A DNA stretch of 64,000 bases from Tolypocladium sp. Sup5 PDA-1 (lineage: Eukaryota > Ascomycota > Sordariomycetes > Hypocreales > Ophiocordycipitaceae). The stretch lies in the NCBI GenBank assembly GCA_000750105.3, contig JPHH03000005.1:496001-560000 (forward strand), in the 5' to 3' direction. The position numbers and the translations under genes are program-made. This document shows, piece by piece, positions 11,465-22,900 of the stretch (its first letter is position 1; each line of letters opens with the position of its first letter). The notes beneath the pieces are model-generated. The model was given only the letters and a program-made list of their open reading frames with translations, had not been told where the DNA came from and did no database searches.

Positions 11465-14400
11465 ATGGAAGCAGTCGGTGCAGGAGCCAGTGCCTTGGCC
11501 TTTGTGCTGTTGGGCCTCAAGTCAGCAAAAATTATTCACGAGGCGCTATCAACCATCAAGGATGCGCCAAAAACAGTACGCCAACTGGCACAGGACATTC
11601 AATTCCTGCAGTCAGTGCTCGAACGGCTGTCCCATTGCTCGCTGAGCGATGCTTCGAGCAGCACAGTTGTCTCTTTACGGGACATGCTCCAGACTTGCGC
11701 CACAGAGCTTTCTGGCATCGAGGCTCGAATCACACAGTTCTCAACAAGACCAAGCAGTAGCCGAACCAGCCGCATTTATAAGGGGATTCTCGCCTTCGTG
11801 AAAGAGAAGGACCTCGAAGAAGCCCGAAACAGAATCCGAGACAAGGCAACTCAAGCCAACCTCTACCTCGGCCTGATTCAGGCACAGACAATCTTGGACA
11901 CGTCTTCGAGGGTCAACACCCAGGCATCGGCAACAACTGGCATTCTCGAACAGATTCTCGGTGAGGTCGCAAGACTCCATGAGCGTCTAGACGGCAATGC
12001 TGCGTCATCTACGACAGCTAACCCTGCCGGCGTCGAGATGGATACAGACGATACGTCTGACTCGGTCGTGGGGGAGCTCGAGGCCATGACTTTATGCTCC
12101 GAACTTGAGGAGAGCATCTCACGCATGTCTAGTCTCGTTGATGTTGATGGATTGACCCTGGACGCCAACGACGCAGAGCAAATAACTGATGACCTGCAGA
12201 GGTTGATCCAGCTGGCGAAGGATAAATTGTTCGCCAAAGAAACTGGTAGCAGCAAGGCATCTACGGGCACAAATACCATGGAGGAAGACAGTAGACTTGT
12301 GCGGGGAGACCTGAAGCTCATCGAGGGGCTGATTCTCTCGGCGCCAGTAGTCGCGATAAACGAATCAGGTATCAAAGGTATCTTCTCTCTCCTCGGCTTC
12401 CAGTCCATGTGTGTCCATATATCACCACATCCCACATCTATCGTGTGGTTAGAGAAGCTGACCCGCCACAGTCCCAAATTCTAATCAGCTCCTGGCCGAT
12501 CTACCTAGTGGTACCGTCATCAAGCAGAAGCGATTAAGGGAGGAGATCAATGTCAACTACGGCTACCTCACAATTACGACAAATAAGAGAAGGCGAATCT
12601 GTCGGGTACCGGCACTTGATTCGTCCGGGAGCCCGAGTAGCCATAGGGATATCATGGCCAACATCATGTTTCGTCCCTCGGACTCCTCATGGATGTTCAC
12701 TGTCTCAGTTTCTCAGGGGCAACTATTTGATCGGAGCATCCAGAGCATCCCGCGAATCTCTGTTAGCCCAATACGTCCCAATGACTCACTCGTCTTCCGT
12801 TTGGTCCAAGAAGGCCGACTCGATGACTTTCGAATCTTGCTGGACCAGGGGAAAGCAAGCCTCAGGGACCACGATGAGCAGGGCATGCCCCTTTTACACG
12901 TAAGATCTGTATTGTGGTGCCCTTTTCTCATTCCATTTACGCTGACTTTTGAAACAAGTATGCCGCTACGGGAAGTACGCAGATGTGCAAATTTCTCATT
13001 GAATCCGGTGCAGATGTCGATGAAATGGGAGAGCACAGCGGGACTGCTCTGTCTCATATAATGGGGCTAGATCTCCATGATAGGATGCTAGTATTGTTGG
13101 AGCGTATGGCAGATCCAACTCTATCCTTCCCAGGATGGGACAATCCCCTGTCGACTGCCTGCAGTTCGGATATGGTAAGCGGCTCACCTTCATGGCCAAA
13201 TATCCAATGCTTATTTTCTTGTCGATACAGCCATCTGTGGAGCTCTTCCTAAAGCACGGTGGTCATTTCGCCCTGGACGATTTTGAAGGCTCAGACATGA
13301 ACGGAAGAACGAGACTACACCAGGTCTGTATGGCAGAGTCGAAATCAACTCGCAAGCGGAAGGCCGTGGCCATGCTAGTCGCTGCTGGTGCCAAGATAAC
13401 CGCTCGCGTAGTTCGATCATGGTCAGCAGACGATCACCAAACACTCGGATTCACCTGTTTACATAGCCTTGTTCACGCAGCTCATCGAACAGAGAACAGA
13501 GACGATCTCGAAACTCTGGTCTTCTTGATCCAGCATGGCGCTGATACCTCTGCCCTCGACCACCATCAAAATACTGTCTCCATGCGAGCTTATTTATCGA
13601 ATGGGGATGACAATTACCACTGTTCGAAGGGCTCTTATAGAGGCGATCTCTGGGATGCTGCTCTTGCAATTTGCGGATATGACCTGGGCCAGTTCCGAAC
13701 GTCTTACCCCAGGGTGCCAAGGTACAACAAGAGGTATAGCAGGGAAGACTTTGAAAGGATTTGGTTGGGAAACGAAAAGCTTTGCCCCTATTGGGACGAT
13801 GGGCGATACCCAGAAACTGGCGGCGATGACGACTATTGGAGACGCCCCCAGCAGCGTTGTGATCATACTGAATGTCCGGACTGTGAGGAGTACCATACGA
13901 ATCTCGCCAACACGGAGCCAGATCCCAAGGGAAACGATAACATCCCTCCTTGGTCCCGTGACAGGCATCCGAGGAGTCCTTCACTTGGCGATCCAGAGTA
14001 CAGCTACGACGAGCGTCTTATAGAGCACAAAATCGATGAAATGGATCGAGAACATATTCTGGAAGACGAAGACGATCCGGAGTACAGCTACGATGAGCGT
14101 CTTGAAGACCGCAAATTCGAGGAGATGGAGCTCGAAATCGAGGAGATGTATAGACAATTTCTTCTGGAAGAAGAGCTATCTTACTGGATAAGCGTGGACG
14201 AGCATCGCAACGAAGAGGAGGATTTTTTTGATCAATTTGAAGACCATATCTCACCTCCATATAGTGAAGATGGCGAGGTAGCTTACCAGAGATTGATAGG
14301 CGAGGGTAACAGTGAAGAGAGAGATCAAAAAGTTGGTACGGAAGATTACGATTACAGCCCATTTGATGACTATTGGTTTGAATGCGAGATGGAATGTCTG

Positions 14401-14523
14401 GATAGAGGAGAGGCCGAGGCAGCTTACTGGGCACTGATGGGCGAGTTGTACTATGACGAGGAGTCGATAGACAGTCCGTGTACCCTCCCCGAAGAGAGCG
14501 AGGACGAAGTCCATACAGACTAG
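11465..14523 (+). CDS. Helo-like N-terminal domain / ankyrin-repeat protein with acidic tail
   Basis: Four exons, 11465-~12410, 12472-12899, 12959-13174 and 13231-14523, about 960 aa. Exon 1 starts with the fungal STAND-protein N-terminal domain (Helo-like: GASALAFVLLGLKSAKIIHE, then DIQFLQSVLERL), helical to residue ~180. The first donor is not settled: 12369, 12378 and 12411 all keep the frame with the acceptor at 12471. Residues ~340-430 form a domain ending in FRPSDSSWMF. Ankyrin units follow (MPLLHYAATGSTQMCKFLIESGAD; SVELFLKHGGHFALDD; LVFLIQHGAD). The last ~300 residues are strongly acidic and Tyr-rich, with an internal 28-residue repeat (DPEYSYDERL). In fungi such N-terminal domains occur on NLR-like proteins and in incompatibility or cell-death signalling. 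No NACHT or NB-ARC domain is visible here, so that role is only an analogy. Confidence 0.82.
13990..14157 (+). repeat. Two-copy 84-nt coding tandem repeat
   Basis: The unit starting at 13990 (coding DPEYSYDERL...KIDEMD) is followed exactly 84 nt later, at 14074, by a closely similar unit (DPEYSYDERL...KFEEME). It lies inside the acidic tail of the ankyrin protein and adds 28 residues per copy. Confidence 0.85.
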
Positions 14524-16456
14524 GACGAGGTATAGCCTGGAAGGAATGAGGATAGGTTTACGTACGGTCAGTTGGGGCTTAATACTCCGATAGATGAATA
14601 CAAAGGGCGCCAGGTGTCGCGTTATGCGGGTCCAATTCAAAGGTGGAAAATATAGCATTAGTTATTCCCAAATTCTTAATCAATTGAAGCCTTGTCCTTC
14701 TCCTGATAAGTGAATTCCTTCCCTCTTTAGCTTCCTCTACGGACGTACCTCCGCGTCTAGTCGGTCTTTTCCTTACTTTTTCTTAGCCCTAGGGGTTAGT
14801 CGGCTAAGTAACCGCTTATTAGACTAGCTATCTAATTAGTAGACTAACGACCTAGTTAGTAGGACCCTAACCTCCGCAGCTAACCGGTCTCTTCTTGCCT
14901 TTCCTCTACCCAAGTCAACAGCCCGATCCGACACCAGGAGCTCCTTGAAAATTCCAAACGTGAAGCAAGGTCGCTTGAAAAGTTACTCAAGTCAGTGGTG
15001 TTCTTATTGAGGAATCTGCACTATGCCTCTTGAGTAATTATGTTATATACTTTGAATAGGCTATGTTACCTAGTGTCTAGAATCATCATACTAAATGCTG
15101 TTAAAATTATAGTTTTTCTTACGTCTAGTAGCAATATGCAAGCGAAATAATTCTTGAGAATCTCGGAAAGACTGGCCAGTCGCCGGCCTCAAGGCAGGAA
15201 TGTGCTCGATCCAGGACACTCCAACTGCAAAACTGTCGTGATCGGTTTTATAATTCCAGATCACACTATTCGACACAAAAAGCCTGTCCCATATATGGAA
15301 TTCTTAGCAAGGATTCCAATCCAATGCTGGGCGCCCGCCCTTGGCATACCACAGCCACAAGGGGCAGGCGTCCACTCCGACCGCAATGCCACCATCAACT
15401 GCGCAATCGATCCTCACAGAAGAAGCGGTCTACATCCATGCCGCCAACACAGCTTGGTGGTCTTCGTGGCAGCATCCAATGTGCGAGTGATCACGACGTA
15501 GCGACCAACGGGGCGCTACTTCTAGAGGAACACATATTCCCATGATGTGTTCGTACACGTTGCCAGGTCGCGCATAGGTTATTTCACTCCACAAGGTAGA
15601 TCAGGCCACTACACGTGGCAGCGGCGTGTCTCTCCGCCTGTACCACCTTGGCTATGGCCAAATTGGAAGAATTAAGCCATCAAGGTTGTCCATCTACGCT
15701 GTTGTCATGCGGTTCTAGGAGTATCGGTAACATCTGAATGAATCCGACACGTCTCCCCGGTCGAGGGGTATACTTATACCCGGCATGACTATTACGAATT
15801 ACCTTAATAGGCGATTGTCCATATATTATTTTGTACATACGTGGGCTGAGTTGTGGAACCGTTTAGAAGTGTAGACGTCGTCTCCACCAGCCGCGACCAT
15901 GTATTCTGTTTCAATTACGGATACCTGACTCTGGGTGCAAGCAGTGCCAAGCACCATGCCCTTTTACACAGAGTTCATTGCAGGGGCAGACAATGCGCAG
16001 ACTTGGGATTGTCAACCCAATGACTCGGTTTGCTACTCAATACGCGTTTCATCCCATTCGGTCAAACGCACAGCGGGCCTTGCAGCATGGCATGAGCATA
16101 ATGAGTTCATTGTATGCGAAGACCTCAATGCCTACGGGTAATCCTGAAATCCATGCATTTCCATCGCGTCTCACGGACATTCCGAGACAGGAGCATGGAT
16201 GCGTTGTCCACAGTATTGCTAACAGCCTCGTGAGAAACTCAGCCATGGACGATTCAACCCATGTTATTACGGCGGTGGCACAAAAGTATTGGGGCCCCGT
16301 TCCTCTATATATATCTCTGCTCCGACCAAGTTGGAAGAATCCGAACCGGATACTTTCTTATCAATCTTGTCTACCAGCATTCACCATCAGTCCTTGCATA
16401 TCTATACTCGGATATCATCCTCTGATATAAACCCGTCTTCACACAACAGCGCCAAC
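14524..16456. other. Gene-poor stretch, 1.9 kb, with an AT-rich repeat-like segment
   Basis: No gene is recognised. About 14745-14890 is rich in variants of CTAATTAGTAG, CTAGTTAGTAGG and GGGGTTAGTCGG on both strands, which looks like debris of a repeat or small transposon. No clear target-site duplication or transposase frame was found. The right end is the promoter of the secreted-protein gene. Confidence 0.5.
16306..16314 (+). promoter_or_regulatory. TATA-like element of the secreted-protein gene
   Basis: TATATATAT lies about 143 bp upstream of the ATG at 16457. The position suits a TATA box with a leader of roughly 100 nt; no other candidate is closer. Confidence 0.5.
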
Positions 16457-16972
16457 ATGAAGCACGCCATTATCCTCCTCAGCGCCGCCGTCCTCGGCCT
16501 TGCGTTGCCACAGGGCGCACCTGCAGCCGGCCAGAAGCTCCCCTTCAAGAAGCCCGGCCAGTTCTCCATCGACTGCGGCTTCCGTGGCTACACCGAACAA
16601 ATGTGCGGAACCAAGAGCTACTGCGAGGCCATCGATGTTGTTGGCAGCGACAGCCCATGGCTCTTGGAGCCTGTGAAGCACAAGAGCACCAAGGAGTGCC
16701 TTGAGGCTCACGACCCGGCACCCACTGTCCCCTCCACGGCGCCGGCAGCCAAGCTCCCCTTCACGGAGTTCGCGTCGCCTGACTGCGGCGTCCGTGGTTA
16801 CGACGAAGAAATGTGCGGTACCGAGGCATACTGCAACGCGATTGACAAGGTCGCCGCGGGACCATTCGGACACGACGGTCGCTTCAAGACGACGAAGGAG
16901 TGCTTTGATGCCCATGATTCTAAGCCTGCTTCTCAGCCGGATCCGGACCGCATCGTGTTCCCGGATAACTAA
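16457..16972 (+). CDS. Small secreted cysteine protein with a duplicated motif
   Basis: Single exon, 171 aa, starting at the ATG at 16457; an in-frame TTG-like extension upstream is not used. Residues 1-~18 form a signal peptide (MKHAIILLSAAVLGLA). The mature part is two copies of one ~70-residue unit. Each begins KLPF, continues DCGxRGYxExMCGTxxYCxAID and ends TKECxxAHD. Cysteines are at 40, 50, 56 and 81 in the first copy and 110, 120, 126 and 149 in the second, so the spacing C-x9-C-x5-C-x22/24-C is kept. Eight cysteines in a small secreted protein suggest four disulfides and an extracellular role. No known enzyme or CFEM-type pattern fits. An effector-like or surface function is an inference. 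Confidence 0.85.
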   Translation: MKHAIILLSAAVLGLALPQGAPAAGQKLPFKKPGQFSIDCGFRGYTEQMCGTKSYCEAIDVVGSDSPWLLEPVKHKSTKECLEAHDPAPTVPSTAPAAKLPFTEFASPDCGVRGYDEEMCGTEAYCNAIDKVAAGPFGHDGRFKTTKECFDAHDSKPASQPDPDRIVFPDN

Positions 16973-17370
16973 AGGCGAAAGAGAATGATGGCTCTGGGCA
17001 TAATGCAGCAGTGGCGTGCAGAAGGAAAGCGCCATTTGTGTCTTAGCGCTGGCGATTCATTCCAAGCGTGGTGACGCGGAAAAGGAATGAGTTGGTTTTC
17101 TTGGGAGCAAGATGAATATAAAAAATAAGAAAAAATCGGGGGGAAGTATAAGGGCATTGTTCATAAGTAGATACATGACGCGGTTTTGTGAGCATGGATC
17201 GCATGCTCGTCAACTTGCGTTCTTCTTGAGGCAATCCACTAGTTTCCCTCCCCTCCAATCCCTTACTTGCAAGGAAATTGCCGTATCCCTGCTTGTCTCG
17301 CCATACAGTGTCGTTGTGTATTCCGCGTCAAGTTATCGAAAATAGTTCCCTCCTCACTAGGCTGCAGCCG
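16973..17370. other. Intergenic, 0.4 kb, between convergent genes
   Basis: The region holds the 3' ends of the secreted-protein and regulator genes. An A-rich run near 17115-17138 could belong to a 3' processing region. No gene is seen. Confidence 0.6.
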
Positions 17371-19775
17371 TTAGAGTACAAATGCGCCTGAAGTCCCAAT
17401 CACTTCTCCCATGACACTCTCAACATCAACTCGACAACCCAAGTGATTCTGCAACTCCCGCACCCGCGTCATCAACTCATGTACCCTCTTCCCGCCGTTT
17501 ATTCTGCCTATCCGGCGACTGTTGGCACCCTTTGCTGTTTCGTTGCTCTGACCAGGTATAGCAACTTGCCCACCCCACGACGAGGTCACCTCGTCCATGA
17601 ACGCCTGTATCCAGTCTGCATGTATCCGGTCGGTCGTCTCTATTCCTGCCATAAACAGCGGTAGCGGCCATAGCATTGACCGAGGAATCTTGTGAGACCA
17701 CGAAGATGAAGAGGCAGTTGTCATCTGATGAGCTTGCCGTAACTGCAAGGCGATATCCAAGATGGATCGCACAGCGTCGGCGGCCGACTCTTCAGTACGG
17801 ACCGTCGGATGTAGAATTCGTGACCATAGAATCTTGGCTGTTAAGAATACTGCGTAGCAAGACAGCCATTGCAGGGACGGGCGGCTGATTGTGCGAAGTG
17901 AGGAGCGCGAGCCAGTGACCTCGATGCCAGTTGGTGGATACAACCCTGTGGAGCCCGGAGAACAGACCGTGAGCGGCTGATTTGGGGGCATGTCTGTCGG
18001 TGGTGATCTACCCAAAGTCGAGATGCCAAATCCGGTCCTTAGGCCAGACTGAGACGTCACCGCGGCCTGGTTGGAGCCAATGTCGAGCCTTTGTAAGACA
18101 GCAGCCGATGCGTTTGTCGCCATGGCGAGGCCAAACTCGACGTCCATTCGCCGAATGTCGACATCGATTGCTTCGACCTTGGCCGTCGCCAGTTCTTGAT
18201 GCTCTTCGGAAGCACAAGCCTTCTGCTCAGCTAGATGCCGCCAGGAGCGGTAGCGCAGCATGTTGGCTATGAGGCAAAACGTCTCGTGCGTTCGCACTGA
18301 CACAGGGGCCTTTTCAACATCCTGAAGCAGCTCCTCAGGCGGGTACGAGTCGCCAAATATCTCAGAGAGGTACAGTTGTGACCGCTCGCAGATGTGCTTG
18401 TACTCGGGGTGGCTGATGATTGCCTCGAGAAGAGTGGTGGCGATAGTGCTATCGTTGTCAGGAGAGGAGGCTGTGAAAATGGAGACGCGCACATGGAGGT
18501 AGCCCAGCCAGAGCAATATCTGGCTGGAGAATGCGGAAAGCTTTCTGCCGCTGAGATGGAGGTTGAGGCGCTGCTTGAGATTGTCCAGATGGTTCAGAAT
18601 GGAGGCAAGGTCGTCATTGAGCACATCGCACCGGCACAGAAACAGAGTTGAGCAAATGACGACTTCTGTCGTGGACGACAATATGAGCCGCGCTGACGGT
18701 GCCGAAGTAGGTGGTTCTCGTGAGTCGTTGAGTCGCTCCATTTGCCCCAGCCCCTCTGTGGCTCGCGCGTAGTACGACTTCCAAGCTGCATCATCCGAGT
18801 CGGAGGTTATCGCCCAGTGCTTTGCCGTCCATGCCAGTACAGCAAGACGGAAAGGGGAGTCACAGCTGCATCGAGGGCCCCGGATGAAGTCGAGGACAAA
18901 TCGGAGGTAGTTCCCTTTTCCGTCATCCTTGAGAGAGTACGCCCAACCGCTGATGCACTGCTCGTAATGTCTGAGGTAGAACGCATCCTCGTCGATGACC
19001 ACACCTCCGCTAGCATCGGAGCCCTTCGGCATTGAGCGCCGTCGTCGTTTTGGAGTCCACTCTGTTGTTTCTGGCATGGTTGATGTTTGTGGAGAAACGT
19101 CGGTTGACCCAACGAGAGAAGGGGACACTAAGGGAAACGAGCCTGGACCAGACAACCATTCCGGTGAGCCGGAGAATGTCGTGGCTAGATCTAACATGGG
19201 CTCCAAAGAGAAGTCAAAGTCCCATGTATTGCTGAAGGGGAACAGGTCAAGGTTGCCAAGACCGTCACTGAACGATAACGCCTGGACATTGATCTGGTCA
19301 TAGTTGGCGCAAGGGGAGTCGTTCGCAGCAATTGAGTCCACCAGGTTGGATTGTGATGACAGCCGCTGCTGCTGATTGAATGTATCATGAGCTACTGACC
19401 CTTGTTGGTCTTCGTCTGTCTCAGCACCTTGAGGGAACTGAGATTCCGGAGGGCTCGGTTGAGTGGGAACATGCTTCTGAGGGGGGCCAACCGAAGGAGC
19501 ATCTTGTGGTGGTTGGCGACTGGTCTCGTTTCCGTTCTGATTCGACAGAACTCCGACCGATACCTTCAAGTTTGTATCGAAGGAGGCGTGGCAGGTAATG
19601 TTCATCCGCGAGCAGTTTGGACACGGGTCGCCGCCACCACAACGTACTTTTCTCTTCCGGCACGTCAGACAACCTATGGCGCTTTGTTAGATCTTCGTGC
19701 CTGTGTATCACAAGAGTGGAAGACAATAGCCTTGGTTCTCATACCATGGAAGCTCCTCCGTAGAGACTGGCTCAT
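17371..19775 (-). CDS. Zn2Cys6 transcription factor with Fungal_trans_2-type domain
   Basis: Two exons: 19775-19745 (31 nt) and 19673-17371, giving 777 aa. The tiny first exon ends in G and joins a GT to make the Gly just before the zinc cluster, which supports the splice. The binuclear cluster is complete: C12, C15, C22, C28, C31 and C38 (CLTCRKRKVRC, then CPNC), spaced C-x2-C-x6-C-x5-C-x2-C-x6-C. A Gln/Ser/Pro-rich region follows. From about residue 235 a helical regulatory domain begins (FYLRHYEQCISGW, then 'RCSCDSPFRLAVLAW'), as in the Fungal_trans_2 family. It should act in the nucleus as a pathway-specific regulator. The neighbouring permease is on the same strand ~0.6 kb away and the acyltransferase-like gene lies just beyond; control of both is an inference from position. 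Confidence 0.9.
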
Positions 19776-20354
19776 GTTTGTCGTGGCACTGCGGTTGACC
19801 GGGGCCGAAACAATGTACGAAATACCACTTATGACCAGGTTGAGTTGGAAGACTTTGCCGGCTTATCCCTTGCTCCAGGGTATTGGGACTATTTATTCAA
19901 CTAAGGTTTAGCTGCGTCCGACCGCAGCCGTTGGAGCGACGGCGGGCCTTGGAGATAACAATGCGGGGAAAATGGGGATGGGTCGCGGGGGCAGGCAACC
20001 GAGGGTGGAGAACCGCAGCTTTTTGTAAGTGGATGTCCGAGAGTCGGCGTCTAATTATGGCTGAATCTAGTATACGAGCCTGCCTTGCTTTGAAGGCATT
20101 CACAGGGCTCATTGGTATTAATTTATGTCAATAGATATTCCACCGAGGCCGAGCCCCAGTCGGAATGAAGCTGATGTTATCTTGTCCCTTTTATCTGACG
20201 AGCATCTTTCTTCACAGTTGGCGGTGAGCTTCAACAGAATAGTTCGCATAAAATGCATTTTCAAGACTGGATTAATCATCCACAATGGCCTAGTAGCTAT
20301 GGTTTCCTGTGCCCCCTGCAGGAAACATCCATGTACTCGTAGGCGATCCATCGC
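19776..20354. other. Intergenic, 0.6 kb
   Basis: This is the promoter and leader of the Zn2Cys6 gene and the 3' flank of the permease gene (both minus strand). No gene is seen. Confidence 0.6.
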
Positions 20355-22232
20355 CTACCAGCTGTACCGAAAGTATGACAGCTCTCTGTCTGTCTTGTCC
20401 AAGAAATTGTCCTCCTGAGGTTCGTTCGGGTCAACCTTTCCGTACTTCTTGTCCCGCTGCCTGTTCTGCCACACCAGGTAACCCATCAAACCGAGCGCCA
20501 GCACAATCAGCACGATAAAGGACGCAATCATTCCACGGAACCCCGTCTGGTAGCGCGGCGCCTCGGAGTCGATAAAGAGCTGTGGCGCGACCAAGTTGCC
20601 CGCGGAGTAGGCGAGGAACATGCCGGCAGAAACGCTGGTTTTGCGCGACATGCCGGCAAAGTTGGAGGCGACCATACTCATAACCATGATGTATGAGATG
20701 GTGCACGTGAAGAGAAGGTACACGCCGCCCAGGCGAGTGAGCTTTTGAGAGACTGGCACGTAGTAGATGATCAAAGCGCCAACCAACGGTGGGATGTTGG
20801 ACAGAATCATGATGATGCACCGAAAGTTTTTGAGGTAGGACCCGGCGATGCCCCTATCAGTCACGTTAGCCGTAGCTGCCCATCGTTGGGCACGAGACTT
20901 ACGCCGCGATGATGCCGACGAGTTGAATAGCGTGCTCGGGCATGGACCAGATGGTTGCCTCGAGGTTTGTGTACCCCAAGCCGGTCAAGATGAGCTTGTT
21001 AAACTGGGATGCATTAGTTTCCAATCACCAGCATCCGGCATTGGGCAACATGTACTCACAGCCGTGAGACCCCCTCCCGGGATGCACTGAACAAAGACAA
21101 CTGCGAAAAAGATCCATGCCTGGGGATCGGTAAGGACGGAAAGAGACTGGTCCCATTTCCAGTGGGAGCTGCTGATGCCCGTATGGTTGGACATGACGCG
21201 CAGAACGGCAATCTTCCTCTCCCTCGCGGACAGAAACTTCATCTTCCACGGTGAATCAGGCAAGAAGAGGGCCAGGATAATGGACCACAGCACCGTGACA
21301 CCTCCGAACGTGAGGAACATGTACTTCCACGGCGACAAGGCTCCACGGCCGTGCCCGATACCGTACGCAATGAGATCTCCGAAGAAAGACCCCACGGCGT
21401 TGCCAGACCACCAGATGCAGGCGCGGAGGGCGTGCTCGTCACGCGTATAGTACTGGCCGGTGATGAGAACAAACGCCGGGTTGTTGACTGCCTCGAAGAA
21501 TCCGAGGAAGAAGCGGGAGGTGGCGAGGCCGGCAAAGTTCGTGGACGTGATGGCGAGGAGGATGCAGCCGCCCCATCCAAAGACGTTTCCCGCTAGCCAC
21601 TTGCCAATCGGGACTCTGTGAAGCAGGTAGGCGTTGAGGGGCTGTCCAACCATGTAGCTTTTCTGCAGTGTCAGACACGTCTCTTACAGCTATCGTACGC
21701 AACAAGAGTTGACTGGAAACGTACCCAAAGTAGAAGATCCTGGCAACCCAGCTGTACTGGCTTTTCACGAGGTGCTTGGAAGGGGGGTCATCAGTGAGTT
21801 GCTTCAACACCGTTGTGGTCCAGTGCTGCTGCGCAAAACTCACAGTGTCTTGCTTGAGTCCAAACACTGATGCATTGGACAAGATGCCCTTGTCCAGGAA
21901 GTTGAGTGTAAACGTGCCAAGTAGCTATGTGCCAACCGTCAGCATCGGTTCCAGTCTGCATGGCCCCTCTGCGCCACTCTCCCCGTTGGCCGGTGTGGAC
22001 TTACCAGTGGCATCAGATACAAGTCAATCTTCCAGCGAACCTTGTTGGCCTCTTTGTCCGTGTAAGTGAAGTTGTCGTCGCCGGTCGAGCGGAGGAAGTC
22101 GAGGGCGTCGTCATGCTTTGTTGGCACCTTGCCGGTGAAGAGGGTTCCATCGACGTGATGGACATTCTTCGGCTCCGGTTGGATCTCGGCGTGTGCTGCA
22201 GCGGTAGGGGTGACCTTTTCCTGGTCTTCCAT
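20355..22232 (-). CDS. MFS permease, anion:cation symporter (allantoate permease-like) family
   Basis: Five exons: 22232-22005, 21924-21725, 21657-21060, 21003-20903 and 20853-20355, giving 541 aa. The frame closes at every junction. The ATG at 22232 has a purine at -3 and G at +4; the extension to 22262 begins with TTG. The N-terminal tail is hydrophilic, and the first helix region reads VRWKIDLYLMPLLLGTF. Later features are YSWVARIFYFGYMVGQPLNAYLL (split over two introns), a central 'SPWKMKFLSARERKI' loop and a charged C-terminus. This matches the ACS (Dal5/Tna1-like) family, which imports small organic anions such as allantoate, nicotinate or pantothenate by proton symport. It is divergent from the acyltransferase-like gene across 668 bp. 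The substrate is unknown. Confidence 0.9.
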
Positions 22233-22900
22233 TGCGAATCCAGTCAAGTGTTTAACAGACAAGGGGCGAAACGAAGATTGCTGGAAGCTGCGACAAGTGC
22301 TGAACGGGATGTTGCCTGCCTTTTGGGAGACAGCCCGGCGCGCGCGTCGCCATTAAAATACAGAAACGCTCATGGCCGGACGTGTAGCAGCAACCTCTAC
22401 TGCCAAGTCCTGAGAAGACGTGACAAGCCTGAGTTGACTGTCCTTGGCCGTATAGATTGTGTGGGTGAAAGCGTGGAGAAGTGGAGCGTGGGGAACCTGG
22501 TGCGTGCCCTTCGCCATGACTACCGCATGAGGCAATCATGCCGACTCGTGGATAGCCTGACAGCTGCGGAGTCGGAACCAGTGTAAAAGCGGTAGCCATG
22601 CCGAATCAGCCAGACCGATTTGGAGAACACAGCGATACTTGCTCTCCAGCGTGTCAGGAGGCTGCAGATTCGTAGAGTTCCAGACCACCATGCCGCTTGG
22701 AGTCTGCCGAGGTGGGACTGACAAGGGCGGCAGCGTGCTCCGGCTGCAGCACCGAGGGGGAGCCAAGAGAAACGATAAGAAGAGCACGATGAAAGCCAGG
22801 GGACAGCTGAGTTGGTTAGTTAGAATAGCTTGGCAGACTTCAACAGCTCCAAGTACGCCACCCTTCCTAGAGCCTTGAACAACAAGGGGAACTGGCCAAC
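22233..22900. promoter_or_regulatory. Divergent promoter region between permease and acyltransferase-like gene
   Basis: A 668-bp non-coding interval separates two start codons pointing apart, so both upstream regions share it. CGG and CCG triplets of the sort Zn2Cys6 proteins bind are present, but such triplets are common here and I assign no site. Confidence 0.5.
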
